A stretch of DNA of 62,589 bases from Fulvivirga sp. M361 (GCF_007097395.1 NZ_VKDC01000035.1:1-62589), one strand, 5' to 3'; shown: positions 16,819-26,544, counted from the first letter of the stretch. The notes: generated from the letters alone by a model not told the origin. Translations and numbers: made by a program.

Positions 16819-19800
16819 TTAATTACCAAAAATATAGCGCACGCCTAACTGTATCTGCCATCTTGAACTTAACACGCCGGCATCATCAAAATCACCGAAG
16901 AAAGCTTCGTTTTCATCAAAACCATTGAAGGTGAATGTAGGTGTATCCGAACCCTCTTGAAAGCCTGCAAATTGAAGCAATTCGTAGCCTGCAAACTGCC
17001 GGTCATATCTTTTCCCCCATGCTTTATTCAACAGATTAGGAAGGTTGAAGATATCCAGGGAAAATTGTAACGTATTTTTCTTGCCATTGCCCATTTCCAA
17101 ATAGAAATCCTGCAATACTCTCAGGTCGATGATACTCTCAAAAGGAGTTCGAGACTGATTCCGTTGCGCATACCTTCCTCTTCTTTCTTTCAGATAGTCA
17201 TCTTCCTCTATAAATGCGTTAAGTGCCTCCCATTGTTCTGCCGCAGTAGATATCAGGTTATCATCATCATCAAACCGGTCTACCAGTACAATTTCATCGG
17301 CATTTCTAGGTACGTAAACCAGTTCTCTGTTCCTGGAATCTTCACCTGTGATATCATCTCCCAGCCCATAAACATAGCTGTATGGGTTACCGGATTGGCC
17401 TTCATAAACCAGAGATACTTGAGTAGCAGCAAATCCGGCATAATCTTTTCTATAGGTTAAGTTCGCTAATATTCGATGCCCCTGAGCAAAATCAGAACGC
17501 TGAATTTGCAACCAATTGTTTCTACCATTCACGGCATGAAGTCCTCTCCATTGCGAAGAGTTTTGTGAAGACGTGCCGTCATAAATAGTCCATGCATCTC
17601 CAAATGAATAACTCAATTGAGCATTTAATCCATAATCAAATCTTTTCGAAAGCGAAGCACTCAGGTTATAGGTATAGCCTTTGCTAGTATTACTACCCAG
17701 TAGAATTCGTCCGTAGGTGCCGTCAACTCTATCGTTAAAGTTTATCAGACGATTATCCGGTGTTCCGGTTGCTCCACCGGTAGGTCTGTCAACGTTAATA
17801 TTTTGATAGTAAACATTGTTTAGAAACTTGGTATAAATACCTTCTACGGTAAGTACCATATCACCGGGAAGTGCCTTATCACCGGCAAGGTTTACCTTCA
17901 ACACTTGAGGAATTCTGAAATCATCTACAAAAAGATCTACATTTCCGGAAGGTTCTTGTTCACCTACGGCAATGTTTCTCGGCTGATTGTTCACATCCGG
18001 AACAAGAGAAGGTGGAGTAGTAAAATCGATCCGTTCAAAATCAAACCCTGTATTCAGACCATTGTTGTTGTAAGCAGAACCCGGCCACACCAAAGGAATT
18101 CTACTTGTGAAGATACCTACACCTCCACGCAGCTGAAACGTTCTGTCTCCACGAACATCATAATTGAAACCAATACGTGGAGACCAGGAAACCTGCGGAT
18201 CAATAAATTCACCTGTTTTAGCTCCCTGAAGATTATAAGGAAATTGCCTCAATGTACTTGGATCATTGAAGAAAGGGTTCGCAGGAGTATCTTCAAAGAA
18301 GTTGATATCTGCGCGTACACCAACAGTAAGTTTTAGCTTATCATTTACTTGAACTTCGTCCTGTACGTACAATCCGAATTGAGAGCTATTAAATTCTGCC
18401 GCAGTACCTGTTGTCTCATCACCATTCTGTGCACTGTTCAAGCCATAGCTAAACTGATATAAACTTGCCGGTCGGCGGTTGAGAAAATCATCCAGGAAAC
18501 TTGGTCCTACGGATCCGACGCCTCGGGTAAACTCGTATGTATAATCTCCGAAGTTAAAAGGAATAAATAAGTTTTTCACACTGTAGAACTCAGCATTAGC
18601 CCCGACCAAAATAGTATGTCGGCCTTTGTAAATCTCCAGGTTATTGTTGATCGTAATAATATCCTGGTCCAATAAGTTGGCCGTTGAAAACGGTTCAGAA
18701 CCAAAAGTGATACCTCCTTCTCCGTCATCAATAAAAACAGAGGGGAATGGATCGCCCTGAGGATCTCTGTCATCTCTAACAATGGTAGCGCCAATAGTAA
18801 AATGGTTTGACATATTGTTCCCCAAAAGAGATTTCAACTCTATGGCACTGGAATGGGTCTCCGATACAAAGAACTCCGATCCATTGATAAATTCAAGACC
18901 TGTGGCCGTAGACCTTCTTGCCTCAAGATTTTCAGCTTTAGTGTAAGAATGTCTTAAGGTTAACTTATGATTTTTATTCAGGTTAACGTCAAATTTAGCA
19001 ATGACCTTATCACTCTCTAAAAAAGCAGTGTTGTTCAAGTAAGAACCCGGATTATAATTGTACGCCGTGTCAAGAAAGTTTACTAAAGTATCTATAGCCC
19101 CTCGAGTAGCAGACCCGCGGTAATTGGTAAAATCGAAAGGTTGAGGTGTCTCATCTCTTTGAAGCTCGACATTCACAAAGAAAAAGGCTTTATCTTTTAC
19201 GATCGGTCCTCCAACTCTAAACCCATAAGTCTCTGCACTGAATTCAGCCAGTTTCTGACGATTGACTGTACTTTCATTGGCATCTTCAAACGGTGTCTTG
19301 CCCGCTAAATCTTGATTTCTAAAAAAGTAGTAGGCTGATCCTTCTATGTCATTTGTACCACTACGGGTAACCGCATTAATGCTACCCCCTGCAAAACCGG
19401 ATTGTCTCACATCAAACGGAGCAACAGATACTGTCAATTGCTCTATAGCGTCCACCGATATTGGTGATACACCTGTTTGACCACCATTTGTACCACTCGC
19501 AGCCAATCCAAAAACGTCATTATTTACTGCTCCGTCAATATAAATGGCATTATAACGATTGTTAAGACCTCCAATGGATATTTCCAACCCATCATCTCCC
19601 TCATTTATAAGAGTTTGTGGATTAAATCGGGCAAAATCACCAAGTGAACGCCCTACGGTAGGAGCAGCATTGATGTTTTCAACAGATAGTGCCGTACCAG
19701 CACCTGTTTTATTTCCGTCAAAAATATCTCCCGCTGCCGTAACTACAATCTCTTCTAATTCTGTAGCCGTTTGACTCAGCTCAGCCGCAACGTAAAGCTT

Positions 19801-20109
19801 TTGACCAAGCTTTAATTGTATTCCCGATTTTTCAAAAGGTTCGAAACCAACAAAGGTTATCGTTACTTTGTAAGGTCCTCCTACGCGCATATTGGGAATC
19901 CTGAAAAATCCCTGCAAATCTGTTACGTTTCCGTATTGAGTTCCTGATGGAACATGCACGGCAATTACTGTAGCTCCAGGCAGCTCTTCGCCGTTGGAAT
20001 CAGTAACCTTACCATTCATAGAAGAGGTGGTCACCCCTTGTGCAAATGCCATGGAGATCCCCATAGCAAGCAACATCGAAAAAGCAATCTTTCGTAAAAG
20101 TTGATTCAT
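16819..20109 (-). CDS. Oar-like TonB-dependent receptor
   Basis: This is a 1096-aa outer membrane protein. The signal peptide ends MAFAQ near residue 24. A CarboxypepD_reg domain follows (about 28-110, GKVTDSNGEELPGATVIAVH), then the TonB-box-like LEEIVVTAAG, a plug with ISIGGLNNRYNAIYIDGAVN and GFAGGSINAVTRSGTNDIEG, and a large barrel ending QLGVRYIFGN. The plug segments and length match the Oar-like group named after Myxococcus Oar. It probably imports or binds an extracellular ligand with its downstream lipoprotein. The substrate is not known. The TonB energy-coupling genes are not in this window. Confidence 0.9.
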   Translation of the reverse strand: MNQLLRKIAFSMLLAMGISMAFAQGVTTSSMNGKVTDSNGEELPGATVIAVHVPSGTQYGNVTDLQGFFRIPNMRVGGPYKVTITFVGFEPFEKSGIQLKLGQKLYVAAELSQTATELEEIVVTAAGDIFDGNKTGAGTALSVENINAAPTVGRSLGDFARFNPQTLINEGDDGLEISIGGLNNRYNAIYIDGAVNNDVFGLAASGTNGGQTGVSPISVDAIEQLTVSVAPFDVRQSGFAGGSINAVTRSGTNDIEGSAYYFFRNQDLAGKTPFEDANESTVNRQKLAEFSAETYGFRVGGPIVKDKAFFFVNVELQRDETPQPFDFTNYRGSATRGAIDTLVNFLDTAYNYNPGSYLNNTAFLESDKVIAKFDVNLNKNHKLTLRHSYTKAENLEARRSTATGLEFINGSEFFVSETHSSAIELKSLLGNNMSNHFTIGATIVRDDRDPQGDPFPSVFIDDGEGGITFGSEPFSTANLLDQDIITINNNLEIYKGRHTILVGANAEFYSVKNLFIPFNFGDYTYEFTRGVGSVGPSFLDDFLNRRPASLYQFSYGLNSAQNGDETTGTAAEFNSSQFGLYVQDEVQVNDKLKLTVGVRADINFFEDTPANPFFNDPSTLRQFPYNLQGAKTGEFIDPQVSWSPRIGFNYDVRGDRTFQLRGGVGIFTSRIPLVWPGSAYNNNGLNTGFDFERIDFTTPPSLVPDVNNQPRNIAVGEQEPSGNVDLFVDDFRIPQVLKVNLAGDKALPGDMVLTVEGIYTKFLNNVYYQNINVDRPTGGATGTPDNRLINFNDRVDGTYGRILLGSNTSKGYTYNLSASLSKRFDYGLNAQLSYSFGDAWTIYDGTSSQNSSQWRGLHAVNGRNNWLQIQRSDFAQGHRILANLTYRKDYAGFAATQVSLVYEGQSGNPYSYVYGLGDDITGEDSRNRELVYVPRNADEIVLVDRFDDDDNLISTAAEQWEALNAFIEEDDYLKERRGRYAQRNQSRTPFESIIDLRVLQDFYLEMGNGKKNTLQFSLDIFNLPNLLNKAWGKRYDRQFAGYELLQFAGFQEGSDTPTFTFNGFDENEAFFGDFDDAGVLSSRWQIQLGVRYIFGN

Positions 20110-20286
20110 GTTGTTTAGGTTAGTTAAAATTTATCACTCGTTTGTTTATAATCGTGCAAAACAAATCATTAATCGCCCTGTGCGGGCATTTTTCATGTTA
20201 AGTTTAAGTTAATAAACCGTTCGTAATTTTTGACTTTAAATGGCCAATTAGATGTCTTATATTCGGTTTTTTAATAAAATAATCAC

Positions 20287-22863
20287 ATGGTGCACAAACT
20301 CCTTCGAAGGTCTATATTAATTTTCATAAGTACTAATTTTTGCATAGCACAAAGTCAGATCGATCTCTCTTATTATCTTCCTGAGAATGTCACTTACAAT
20401 CAAGCTATCCCGAAGCCAAAAGAAGTGATAGGTCATGAACTTGGAGAATGGCACATCAGTCATGACAGGCTGGTCAATTACATGTACGCAATAGCCAAAA
20501 CTTCTGAAAGGATCTCTATAAAAGAATTTGGGAGGACCTTTGAAACCCGGCCGCAACTGGCACTTACCATTACCTCTCCAGAAAATCATGCTAACCTGGA
20601 AAATATCAAAGCACAACACATCAAGTTAACCGACCCTGCTCTCTCCGGAAACCTGGAGCTGGAAAATATGCCGGCTGTAGTTTACATGGGATATAGCATA
20701 CACGGTAATGAGCCAAGCGGTAGCAATGCCGCCCTGGCTGTGGCTTACTACCTCGCTGCCGCCCAGGGAAAAGAGATTGAAGCGCTGCTGGATAATGTAA
20801 TCATCCTACTTGATCCAAGCTTTAACCCAGATGGTTTGAACCGTTTTGCGCACTTCGTAAATTCGAGGAAAAGCAAAAACCTGATATCAGACCCTAACAG
20901 TTCAGAGCTTAATGAACCATGGCCCAGGGGGCGTACGAATCACTACTGGTTTGATATGAATCGTGACTGGCTTCCTGTGCAACTTCCCGAATCAAGAGCA
21001 CGCATAGCGCTATTTCATGAATGGAAACCCAATATATTGACAGACCATCATGAAATGGGAAGCAACTCCACTTTTTTCTTCCAACCCGGTATCCCTTCAC
21101 GTAATAACCCGCTGACCCCGGAAAATAACTACAGGCTCACAGAAAGGATGGGAGAATATCATGCGAAAGCACTGGATAAGATCGGCTCACTCTATTACAG
21201 TCGTGAAAGCTTTGATGACTTTTATTTCGGAAAAGGATCTACTTACCCGGACATAAATGGCGGAGTAGGCATTCTTTTCGAACAGGCAAGTTCAAGAGGG
21301 CATTCCCGGGAAACTGTAAATGGTATACTTCGTTTTCCGTTCACTATAAGAAACCACTTCACTACTTCACTTTCTACACTTCAGGCGGCGCATGAAATGA
21401 AGAATGACTTTCTGGAACATCAACGGACATTTTATCAGGAAGCTATTCGGGAAGCCAATGCAGATAATAATAAGGCTTATGTATTCGGGTCAAAAGACCA
21501 TTACCGGAATTATCACCTGGCTGAAATCATCCATCGCCATCAGATAAAAGTACATCGGGCGAATAAAAACATGAAAGTAAACGGCTATGACTACGAGGCA
21601 AATGAGTTATTCGTAGTACCTCTTAATCAGCCACAATACAAGCTGATCAAAGCAATATTCGAAAAAAACACTACTTTTCAAGATAGCCTTTTCTACGATG
21701 TTTCCGCGTGGACCTTGCCTCTGGCTTTCGGAGTAGACCACACTGTACTAAAAGGCAAGTCGTATAACCCGAATATAATCGGCGCGAAATTTTCACTGGA
21801 AAAAAGACCTGAAGGGAGTATCATTGGCGGAAAATCTGACTATGCTTATGTGTTTGAATATTATGACTATTATGCTCCAAAGCTCTTATATCAATTACTC
21901 AAAGATGATTATAAGGTAAAGCTTGCCAATGAATCATTTTATCATCCTGATGGTAAAAAATTTGGTAGGGGGTCAATCTTGGTACCTGTGAGTATTCAAC
22001 AAAAAGACAGTGAAACCCTTTTCCAAAAACTAAGGATGCTGGCTAAAGATAATGGTATAACTATTTACTCTTTTAAAACAGGCCTGGACTATAAGGGAGT
22101 AAGCCTGGGAAGCCCTTCCTTTAGCAACCTCAGAAAACCCAAGACAGCAATGCTTGTAGAAGGTGATATGAGTGGCTATGATGCGGGTGAGGTATGGCAT
22201 CTGTTTGATCAACGCTATGACATAGACCTGACATTGCTTCCGGTTGAAGTTTTTAATGAAGTAGATATATCGCGCTACAATACGCTGATCATGGTTAGCG
22301 GTAACTACACGGATATTACGCTTTCCGGAAAAGAAAAATTAAAAACCTGGATTAAAGAAGGGGGCACAGTGGTGGCCTCTAAAAATGCCGTAAAATACCT
22401 GAGCGGTATGGGTTTGTTCAAGTATATATTCAAACCTAATCCCTATCTTGATTCTGCCCGTACCATGCCCTATGCAGATATAGCAGAACATCAGGGTGCT
22501 CAAAGAATAGGTGGAGCTATTTTTGAGACAAGCATAGACCTGACCAATCCGCTACTTTATGGATATTATCGAAACAAATTACCTGTATTTCGAAACGGAA
22601 ATTTATTTCTATCGCCATCTTCTAAACCCTTTGGGAATCCTATTACCTATACGGCATCTCCTCTGATGAGTGGATACATCTCCAACCAAAACCTCGATAA
22701 CCTAAAAAACACATCCGGTGCGGGTATCACCACTTTTGGAGCTGGTAAGGTCATAGGGTTTACCGATAATATGAATTTCAGGGCCTTTTGGTATGGTACC
22801 AATAAAGTATTTATGAACGCAGTAATGTTTGGGAATACCATCAGTTCTTACGCTTCCAGGTAA
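20287..22863 (+). CDS. M14-family zinc carboxypeptidase, secreted, with C-terminal GATase1-like domain
   Basis: This 858-aa protein has an N-terminal signal peptide ending near FCIAQ. The peptidase domain carries the zinc ligands His139 and Glu142 in HGNEPSG, and the substrate-binding Asn/Arg pair in FDMNRDW (about 222-228). TDHHEMG (252-258) and ILFEQASSRG, with the likely catalytic Glu, follow. From about 600 on there is a GATase1-like fold with MLVEGDMSGYDAGEVW and YNTLIMVSGNYTD. This two-domain arrangement is typical of large Bacteroidota M14 peptidases, which digest peptides in the periplasm or outside. The gene stands alone, divergent from the Oar-like receptor; 20110-20286 lies between them. 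Confidence 0.9.
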   Translation: MVHKLLRRSILIFISTNFCIAQSQIDLSYYLPENVTYNQAIPKPKEVIGHELGEWHISHDRLVNYMYAIAKTSERISIKEFGRTFETRPQLALTITSPENHANLENIKAQHIKLTDPALSGNLELENMPAVVYMGYSIHGNEPSGSNAALAVAYYLAAAQGKEIEALLDNVIILLDPSFNPDGLNRFAHFVNSRKSKNLISDPNSSELNEPWPRGRTNHYWFDMNRDWLPVQLPESRARIALFHEWKPNILTDHHEMGSNSTFFFQPGIPSRNNPLTPENNYRLTERMGEYHAKALDKIGSLYYSRESFDDFYFGKGSTYPDINGGVGILFEQASSRGHSRETVNGILRFPFTIRNHFTTSLSTLQAAHEMKNDFLEHQRTFYQEAIREANADNNKAYVFGSKDHYRNYHLAEIIHRHQIKVHRANKNMKVNGYDYEANELFVVPLNQPQYKLIKAIFEKNTTFQDSLFYDVSAWTLPLAFGVDHTVLKGKSYNPNIIGAKFSLEKRPEGSIIGGKSDYAYVFEYYDYYAPKLLYQLLKDDYKVKLANESFYHPDGKKFGRGSILVPVSIQQKDSETLFQKLRMLAKDNGITIYSFKTGLDYKGVSLGSPSFSNLRKPKTAMLVEGDMSGYDAGEVWHLFDQRYDIDLTLLPVEVFNEVDISRYNTLIMVSGNYTDITLSGKEKLKTWIKEGGTVVASKNAVKYLSGMGLFKYIFKPNPYLDSARTMPYADIAEHQGAQRIGGAIFETSIDLTNPLLYGYYRNKLPVFRNGNLFLSPSSKPFGNPITYTASPLMSGYISNQNLDNLKNTSGAGITTFGAGKVIGFTDNMNFRAFWYGTNKVFMNAVMFGNTISSYASR

Positions 22864-22943
22864 ATTTTGGGGGTAAAAGGTACACAAAATTGTAAGTGAT
22901 CTTTAATTATGGTAATTTGACGGATTTACAATAAAGATTGGCA

Positions 22944-22951
22944 TAGTTTTG
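22944..22951 (+). promoter_or_regulatory. Putative -7 promoter element for the DUF4783-nadC pair
   Basis: TAGTTTTG matches TAnnTTTG and ends 30 nt before the DUF4783 gene start. A TTTG 24 nt further upstream (22916-22919) may be the -33 element, at slightly long spacing. Confidence 0.45.
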
Positions 22952-22981
22952 GCCTATTTAACTCGGACATAATCTTTAGAC

Positions 22982-23371
22982 ATGAAGAAACTGATATGCA
23001 TGGCGGCAGTAAGTCTGCTTATCATGGGAAGCGCTTTTGGGCAACGTGAGGTGATAGAAGATATTAAAACCGCCATGAAAACCGGTAGCTCCAAAGAATT
23101 GGGTAAGTTAATGTTTCAAAGTGTGGACGTCACCCTCAACGGAAACATTCAAACGTATAGCAGGACTCAAGCTGAATATGTTTTACGTGATTTTTTTAAA
23201 AAACACCTGCCTGAGAGCTTCACGATCATACATCAGGGTGCCTCTAAAGGAGGGCTTCACTTTGCCATAGGTCAGTATTTAAGTAAATCAGATACTTTCC
23301 GTGTTTTTGTAAGAATTAAAGGGCTGGAAGGACGCTACCTCATACATGAAATAAGTATTGATAAGGAATAA
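22982..23371 (+). CDS. DUF4783 family secreted protein
   Basis: The 129-aa product has a signal peptide (MKKLICMAAVSLLIMGSAFG, cleaved near residue 20). The domain (about 21-128) contains IKTAMKTGSSKELGKLM, QAEYVLRDFFKKH and LHFAIGQYLS, matching DUF4783, which has an NTF2-like (SnoaL/lumazine-type cone) look. The function is unknown. In many Bacteroidota it lies next to nadC, as here with an 88-nt gap, but a role in NAD metabolism has not been shown. Confidence 0.82.
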   Translation: MKKLICMAAVSLLIMGSAFGQREVIEDIKTAMKTGSSKELGKLMFQSVDVTLNGNIQTYSRTQAEYVLRDFFKKHLPESFTIIHQGASKGGLHFAIGQYLSKSDTFRVFVRIKGLEGRYLIHEISIDKE

Positions 23372-23378
23372 TAACAAT

Positions 23379-23418
23379 GTACATACTAACGTGTTGATTT
23401 TCTGCAAAAAGTATGTAC
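23379..23418. repeat. Inverted repeat in the DUF4783-nadC gap
   Basis: GTACATACT (23379-23387) is perfectly inverted as AGTATGTAC (23410-23418) around a 22-nt loop. It begins 8 nt after the DUF4783 stop codon and ends about 40 nt before nadC. There is no T-run. It may be an operator pair or an RNA hairpin. Confidence 0.45.
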
Positions 23419-23459
23419 TAATCCTCAATAATAGTCAGGGCCTTTTTTAATTTTACAGT

Positions 23460-24323
23460 ATGAATCTGGCCTACCTTTCTACTGAATCTATCCACCATTT
23501 TATAACAGAAGCATTTTCCGAGGACGTCGGAGACGGAGATCATTCATCACTGGCCTCTATTCCTAAGGATGCTCGTAGCCGCGCTCAGCTTATTATAAAA
23601 GATGATGGGATCATCGCCGGTGTAGAACTAGCCAAAATCATTTTTCATCATTTTGATAAGGACCTGAAAGTAGACCTGCTGGTGAATGACGGTGACCTTG
23701 TCAAAAAAGGAGATATCGGGCTTTATGTAGAAGGTTCCGCCATTGCCATACTTACCTGCGAACGACTGGTCCTTAACTGCATGCAACGGATGAGTGGTAT
23801 TGCTACTTATACCCGCTACTTAAGTAGCCTTATACAAGACACTAAAGCAAAACTATTGGATACCAGGAAGACCACTCCTAATTTTCGTTTACCGGAAAAA
23901 TGGGCGGTAGCCATTGGTGGCGGCAAAAATCATAGGTATGGCCTCTTCGATATGATCATGTTGAAAGATAATCATATCGACTTTGCCGGAGGTATAGCCA
24001 GTGCCATCCGCTCAACACAGCAATACTTAAGTACACAAAAGAAAGCGCTTCGCATAGAAGTAGAAACCAGAACATTAAGTGAAGTCAAAGAAGTACTGGC
24101 AACAGGTGGTGCAGATGTGATCATGCTGGATAATATGACGCCGGAAGATATGAAACAGGCCGTAACAATGATCAATGGTATCTGTGAAACAGAAGCAAGC
24201 GGAGGTATCACAGAGGCCACTATTCAGGAGGTAGCCGCTTGTGGGGTAGATTATATCTCCATAGGCGCATTAACACACTCGGTAAAAAGTCTGGATATAA
24301 GCTTAAAAGCAATGACTCATTGA
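23460..24323 (+). CDS. nadC: Nicotinate-nucleotide pyrophosphorylase (carboxylating)
   Basis: This 287-aa quinolinate phosphoribosyltransferase makes nicotinate mononucleotide from quinolinate and PRPP in de novo NAD synthesis. It has EAFSEDVGDGDHSS near the N-terminus, MQRMSGIATYTR, and the catalytic stretch LLDTRKTTPNFR. IGGGKNHRYGLFDMIMLKDNHI and IEVETRTLSEV lead to the C-terminal barrel motifs DVIMLDNMTPE and ISIGALTHSVKSLDISL. The length is normal. NAD kinase is encoded elsewhere in this window (40437-41315), while nadA and nadB are not seen. Confidence 0.97.
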   Translation: MNLAYLSTESIHHFITEAFSEDVGDGDHSSLASIPKDARSRAQLIIKDDGIIAGVELAKIIFHHFDKDLKVDLLVNDGDLVKKGDIGLYVEGSAIAILTCERLVLNCMQRMSGIATYTRYLSSLIQDTKAKLLDTRKTTPNFRLPEKWAVAIGGGKNHRYGLFDMIMLKDNHIDFAGGIASAIRSTQQYLSTQKKALRIEVETRTLSEVKEVLATGGADVIMLDNMTPEDMKQAVTMINGICETEASGGITEATIQEVAACGVDYISIGALTHSVKSLDISLKAMTH

Positions 24324-24427
24324 AAAAGCCAAGAAATCTTATCGTATTATTCATTGAAGCTGCCGTTTTTACGATAATCTTTGTATCATTTTTTTATCAT
24401 TGCACTTGAATTGGAAAAAGCAGACTG

Positions 24428-24901
24428 ATGATCGTTAAAACTAAGAAGTATAAGCTCGAAAGCGGAACATACATAAAATTAGCGCTGAAGAGCGTACTAA
24501 AACAACAGTGGTGGGTATCCTTAATCGTATTGGCATTATGTGCAGGCTATTTCTGGATACCAAACATTTGGTGGTTTATAGGTACAGGCATAGCTCTGGT
24601 GTTGTACATATTGTTTTGGCTCATTCAATTTGTAGGAGTAACACAGCTAGAGCAAACTAAAATGCTCTTCGAAAAGTTGTCGTACGAAATTAACAGCCAG
24701 CAAGTATTGATCAAACTCAATTCAAAACAAGGAATGCCTATCAAATGGGACCAAATTAAACGTGGCAGTATAGGGAAAAATTATATTCTTTTAACGGTCA
24801 ATAAAGCTCAGCTGATCCATCTGCCTTTTAAAATCTTCAATAGCGACAACGAAAGAAAATTTGTGGAAAGCATTCTAAAAAGAAAAGGGCTGGTCAGTTA
24901 A
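24428..24901 (+). CDS. YcxB-like membrane protein
   Basis: The 157-aa protein starts MIVKTKKYKLESGTYIKLAL and has two adjacent hydrophobic helices (about 31-45 and 48-70). A soluble C-terminal domain (about 75-150) of alternating beta strands includes MPIKWDQIKRGSIGKNYILL and ends IFNSDNERKFVESIL. This layout matches the YcxB-like family, whose function is unknown. It ends 2 nt before recX, so the two are co-transcribed. Confidence 0.72.
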   Translation: MIVKTKKYKLESGTYIKLALKSVLKQQWWVSLIVLALCAGYFWIPNIWWFIGTGIALVLYILFWLIQFVGVTQLEQTKMLFEKLSYEINSQQVLIKLNSKQGMPIKWDQIKRGSIGKNYILLTVNKAQLIHLPFKIFNSDNERKFVESILKRKGLVS

Positions 24902-24903
24902 GC

Positions 24904-25410
24904 ATGTTCTTTGATGAAAATGCACGAAAGAAAAAAACCATCCCACCGCATGAGGTAAAAAGGAAGATTGCGGATTACTGTGCCTATCAGGAAAGATCAC
25001 AACAAGAAGTCAGGGACAAGCTTTACTCCTATGGCGTTTTCAGTGATGAAGTAGAGGAGACCATTGCAGAGCTTATACAAGAAGGTTTTATAAATGAAGA
25101 AAGGTTTGCACGTGCTTATGTAAGGGGTAAGTTCAAATTAAAAAAGTGGGGCAGACGCAAAATCCTGAATGGGTTGAAACATCACAGATTATCTGAATAT
25201 TGCGTTAAGAAGGGCTGGGAAGAAATCAATGAAGACGAATATATTCGTGTAATACATGAGTTGATCCAAAGAAAAATGGATTCGACAGGAGGCCTAAAAG
25301 TGATCAATGCAAGGCAGAAAATCGCTAATTTTCTCCTGCAACGAGGGTTTGAACATCACCTGATCTGGGAAGCATTGAGCAATTATCCTGAGAATGATGA
25401 ACTGTACTGA
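24904..25410 (+). CDS. recX: RecX family regulatory protein
   Basis: The 168-aa protein has the tandem three-helix repeats of RecX. The first is YCAYQERSQQEVRDKLYSYG, next IAELIQEGFINEERFARAYV with RGKFKLKKWGRRKI, and a third C-terminal repeat. RecX binds RecA filaments and limits their activity. RecX is often near recA, but recA is not in the window. It sits directly after the YcxB-like gene. Confidence 0.9.
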   Translation: MFFDENARKKKTIPPHEVKRKIADYCAYQERSQQEVRDKLYSYGVFSDEVEETIAELIQEGFINEERFARAYVRGKFKLKKWGRRKILNGLKHHRLSEYCVKKGWEEINEDEYIRVIHELIQRKMDSTGGLKVINARQKIANFLLQRGFEHHLIWEALSNYPENDELY

Positions 25411-25473
25411 ATATGACAAACACTGATTTAGAAGTAACCCTGGCACATACTCAGGAGTATAAGTAACATGCCT

Positions 25474-25938
25474 ATGAAAAGAATAGTACTATACTTTGTC
25501 TTGTCAATAACTTCTATACAGCTATTGGCTCAAAATGGAGAAATAAGAAAAAAACATTTCAATCTAAAAAAAAACGTAGCCATCCAAGGATATGACCCGG
25601 TCAGTTACTTTGATCATGACCCCAAAAAAGGAGACATGAACATCTCCTATAAGTATAATGGCATTTTGTATTACTTCAGCTCACAATCCAACCTTGAAGC
25701 TTTTAAAAAAGCACCCGAAAGGTATGAACCTCAATATGGTGGGTGGTGCGCTTATGCCATAGGAAAAACCGGTGATAAGGTTAAAATAGATCCAACCACT
25801 TATAAAATAATAGATGATAAACTATACCTTTTTTATAACTTCAGAGGCACTAATACCCTGGATAGTTGGAATAAAGAAGAACAAAGCCTGAAAAATAAGG
25901 GCGATAGAAACTGGCATCAACTCGTTAATGACAAGTAA
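25474..25938 (+). CDS. Secreted YHS-domain protein
   Basis: The protein has about 154 aa from the second ATG; a start at 25468 adds two residues before the signal peptide MKRIVLYFVLSI...LLAQ. The YHS-like domain begins AIQGYDPVSYFDHDPKKGD and has YNGILYYFSSQSNLEAFKKA and PQYGGWCAYAIG. Cysteine and tyrosine positions fit the copper-like or metal-binding YHS domain. Such proteins occur in the periplasm of Bacteroidota and may handle metals, with no proven role. The gene follows recX after about 60 nt. Confidence 0.85.
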   Translation: MKRIVLYFVLSITSIQLLAQNGEIRKKHFNLKKNVAIQGYDPVSYFDHDPKKGDMNISYKYNGILYYFSSQSNLEAFKKAPERYEPQYGGWCAYAIGKTGDKVKIDPTTYKIIDDKLYLFYNFRGTNTLDSWNKEEQSLKNKGDRNWHQLVNDK

Positions 25939-25975
25939 GTAGTCACCGGAGGGTAGTAAATCATTAATGATAATT

Positions 25976-25983
25976 TAACTTTG
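25976..25983 (+). promoter_or_regulatory. Putative -7 promoter element for the DinB-like gene
   Basis: TAACTTTG matches TAnnTTTG and ends 33 nt before the start codon at 26017. Confidence 0.4.
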
Positions 25984-26016
25984 TATTTATATTAACTTTT
26001 ATTTCATATTTAACAG

Positions 26017-26523
26017 ATGAAATTAATTAACGCTTGTATTAATATCCTTGAGCAGTTGGAATCTGTTTTGGAAAGTATCACGGACAATGATTTTACGCTT
26101 CAGATTGAGACATTAAATAACTCTACCATAGGGCAACATGTTCGTCATACACTGGAATTCTTTTCATGCTTGATGACCAACTACAACCAGGGAGTCATCA
26201 ATTACGATGATCGAGATCATGACAAGTTGATAGAAAGCGATAAAATGATCGCACTAGAATTGATCAAAGATCTGAAACGTTTTGTTGCAGGCACCACCGG
26301 AGATAAAGAACTCACATTAGAAGCAAGTTATAGCCTGGAAAGTAATGATGTGGTAAGTATTAAAACAAATTATTTTCGTGAGTTAACATACAATATAGAA
26401 CACGCTATTCATCACATGGCCATCATCAAGATTGGTTTGAAAGAAATAGCCCCTTACGTACCCATATCAAGTCACTTTGGAGTAGCCGTTTCTACTATAA
26501 GGTTCCAAAAAGGAACTGCCTAG
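26017..26523 (+). CDS. DinB-like four-helix-bundle protein
   Basis: This 168-aa, mostly helical protein has a possible metal-site motif GQHVRHTLEFF (His residues about 46-50) and NIEHAIHHMAIIKIGL near the end, with His residues spaced as in DinB/YfiT-type thiol transferases or hydrolases. The family usually binds a divalent metal through three His. There is no signal peptide. It is followed after 21 nt by the membrane ATP-grasp gene, so they may share an operon. Its substrate is unknown. Confidence 0.75.
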   Translation: MKLINACINILEQLESVLESITDNDFTLQIETLNNSTIGQHVRHTLEFFSCLMTNYNQGVINYDDRDHDKLIESDKMIALELIKDLKRFVAGTTGDKELTLEASYSLESNDVVSIKTNYFRELTYNIEHAIHHMAIIKIGLKEIAPYVPISSHFGVAVSTIRFQKGTA

Positions 26524-26544
26524 TAACTGCTCTATCCTGACGCT

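Noticed and set aside
17905-18336. 143-codon open frame on the plus strand inside the Oar-like receptor
   Set aside because: It is antisense to the receptor and shows no family motif or ribosome-binding signal.
20175-20192. GCCC...GGGC hairpin with following T residues upstream of the M14 gene
   Set aside because: The stem is only about 4-5 bp and sits in a divergent promoter region, so it is too weak to call a terminator.
25413-25466. 17-codon frame between recX and the YHS gene
   Set aside because: It begins at an ATG and fits the gap, but no ribosome-binding site or conservation is visible; a leader peptide is possible but unsupported.
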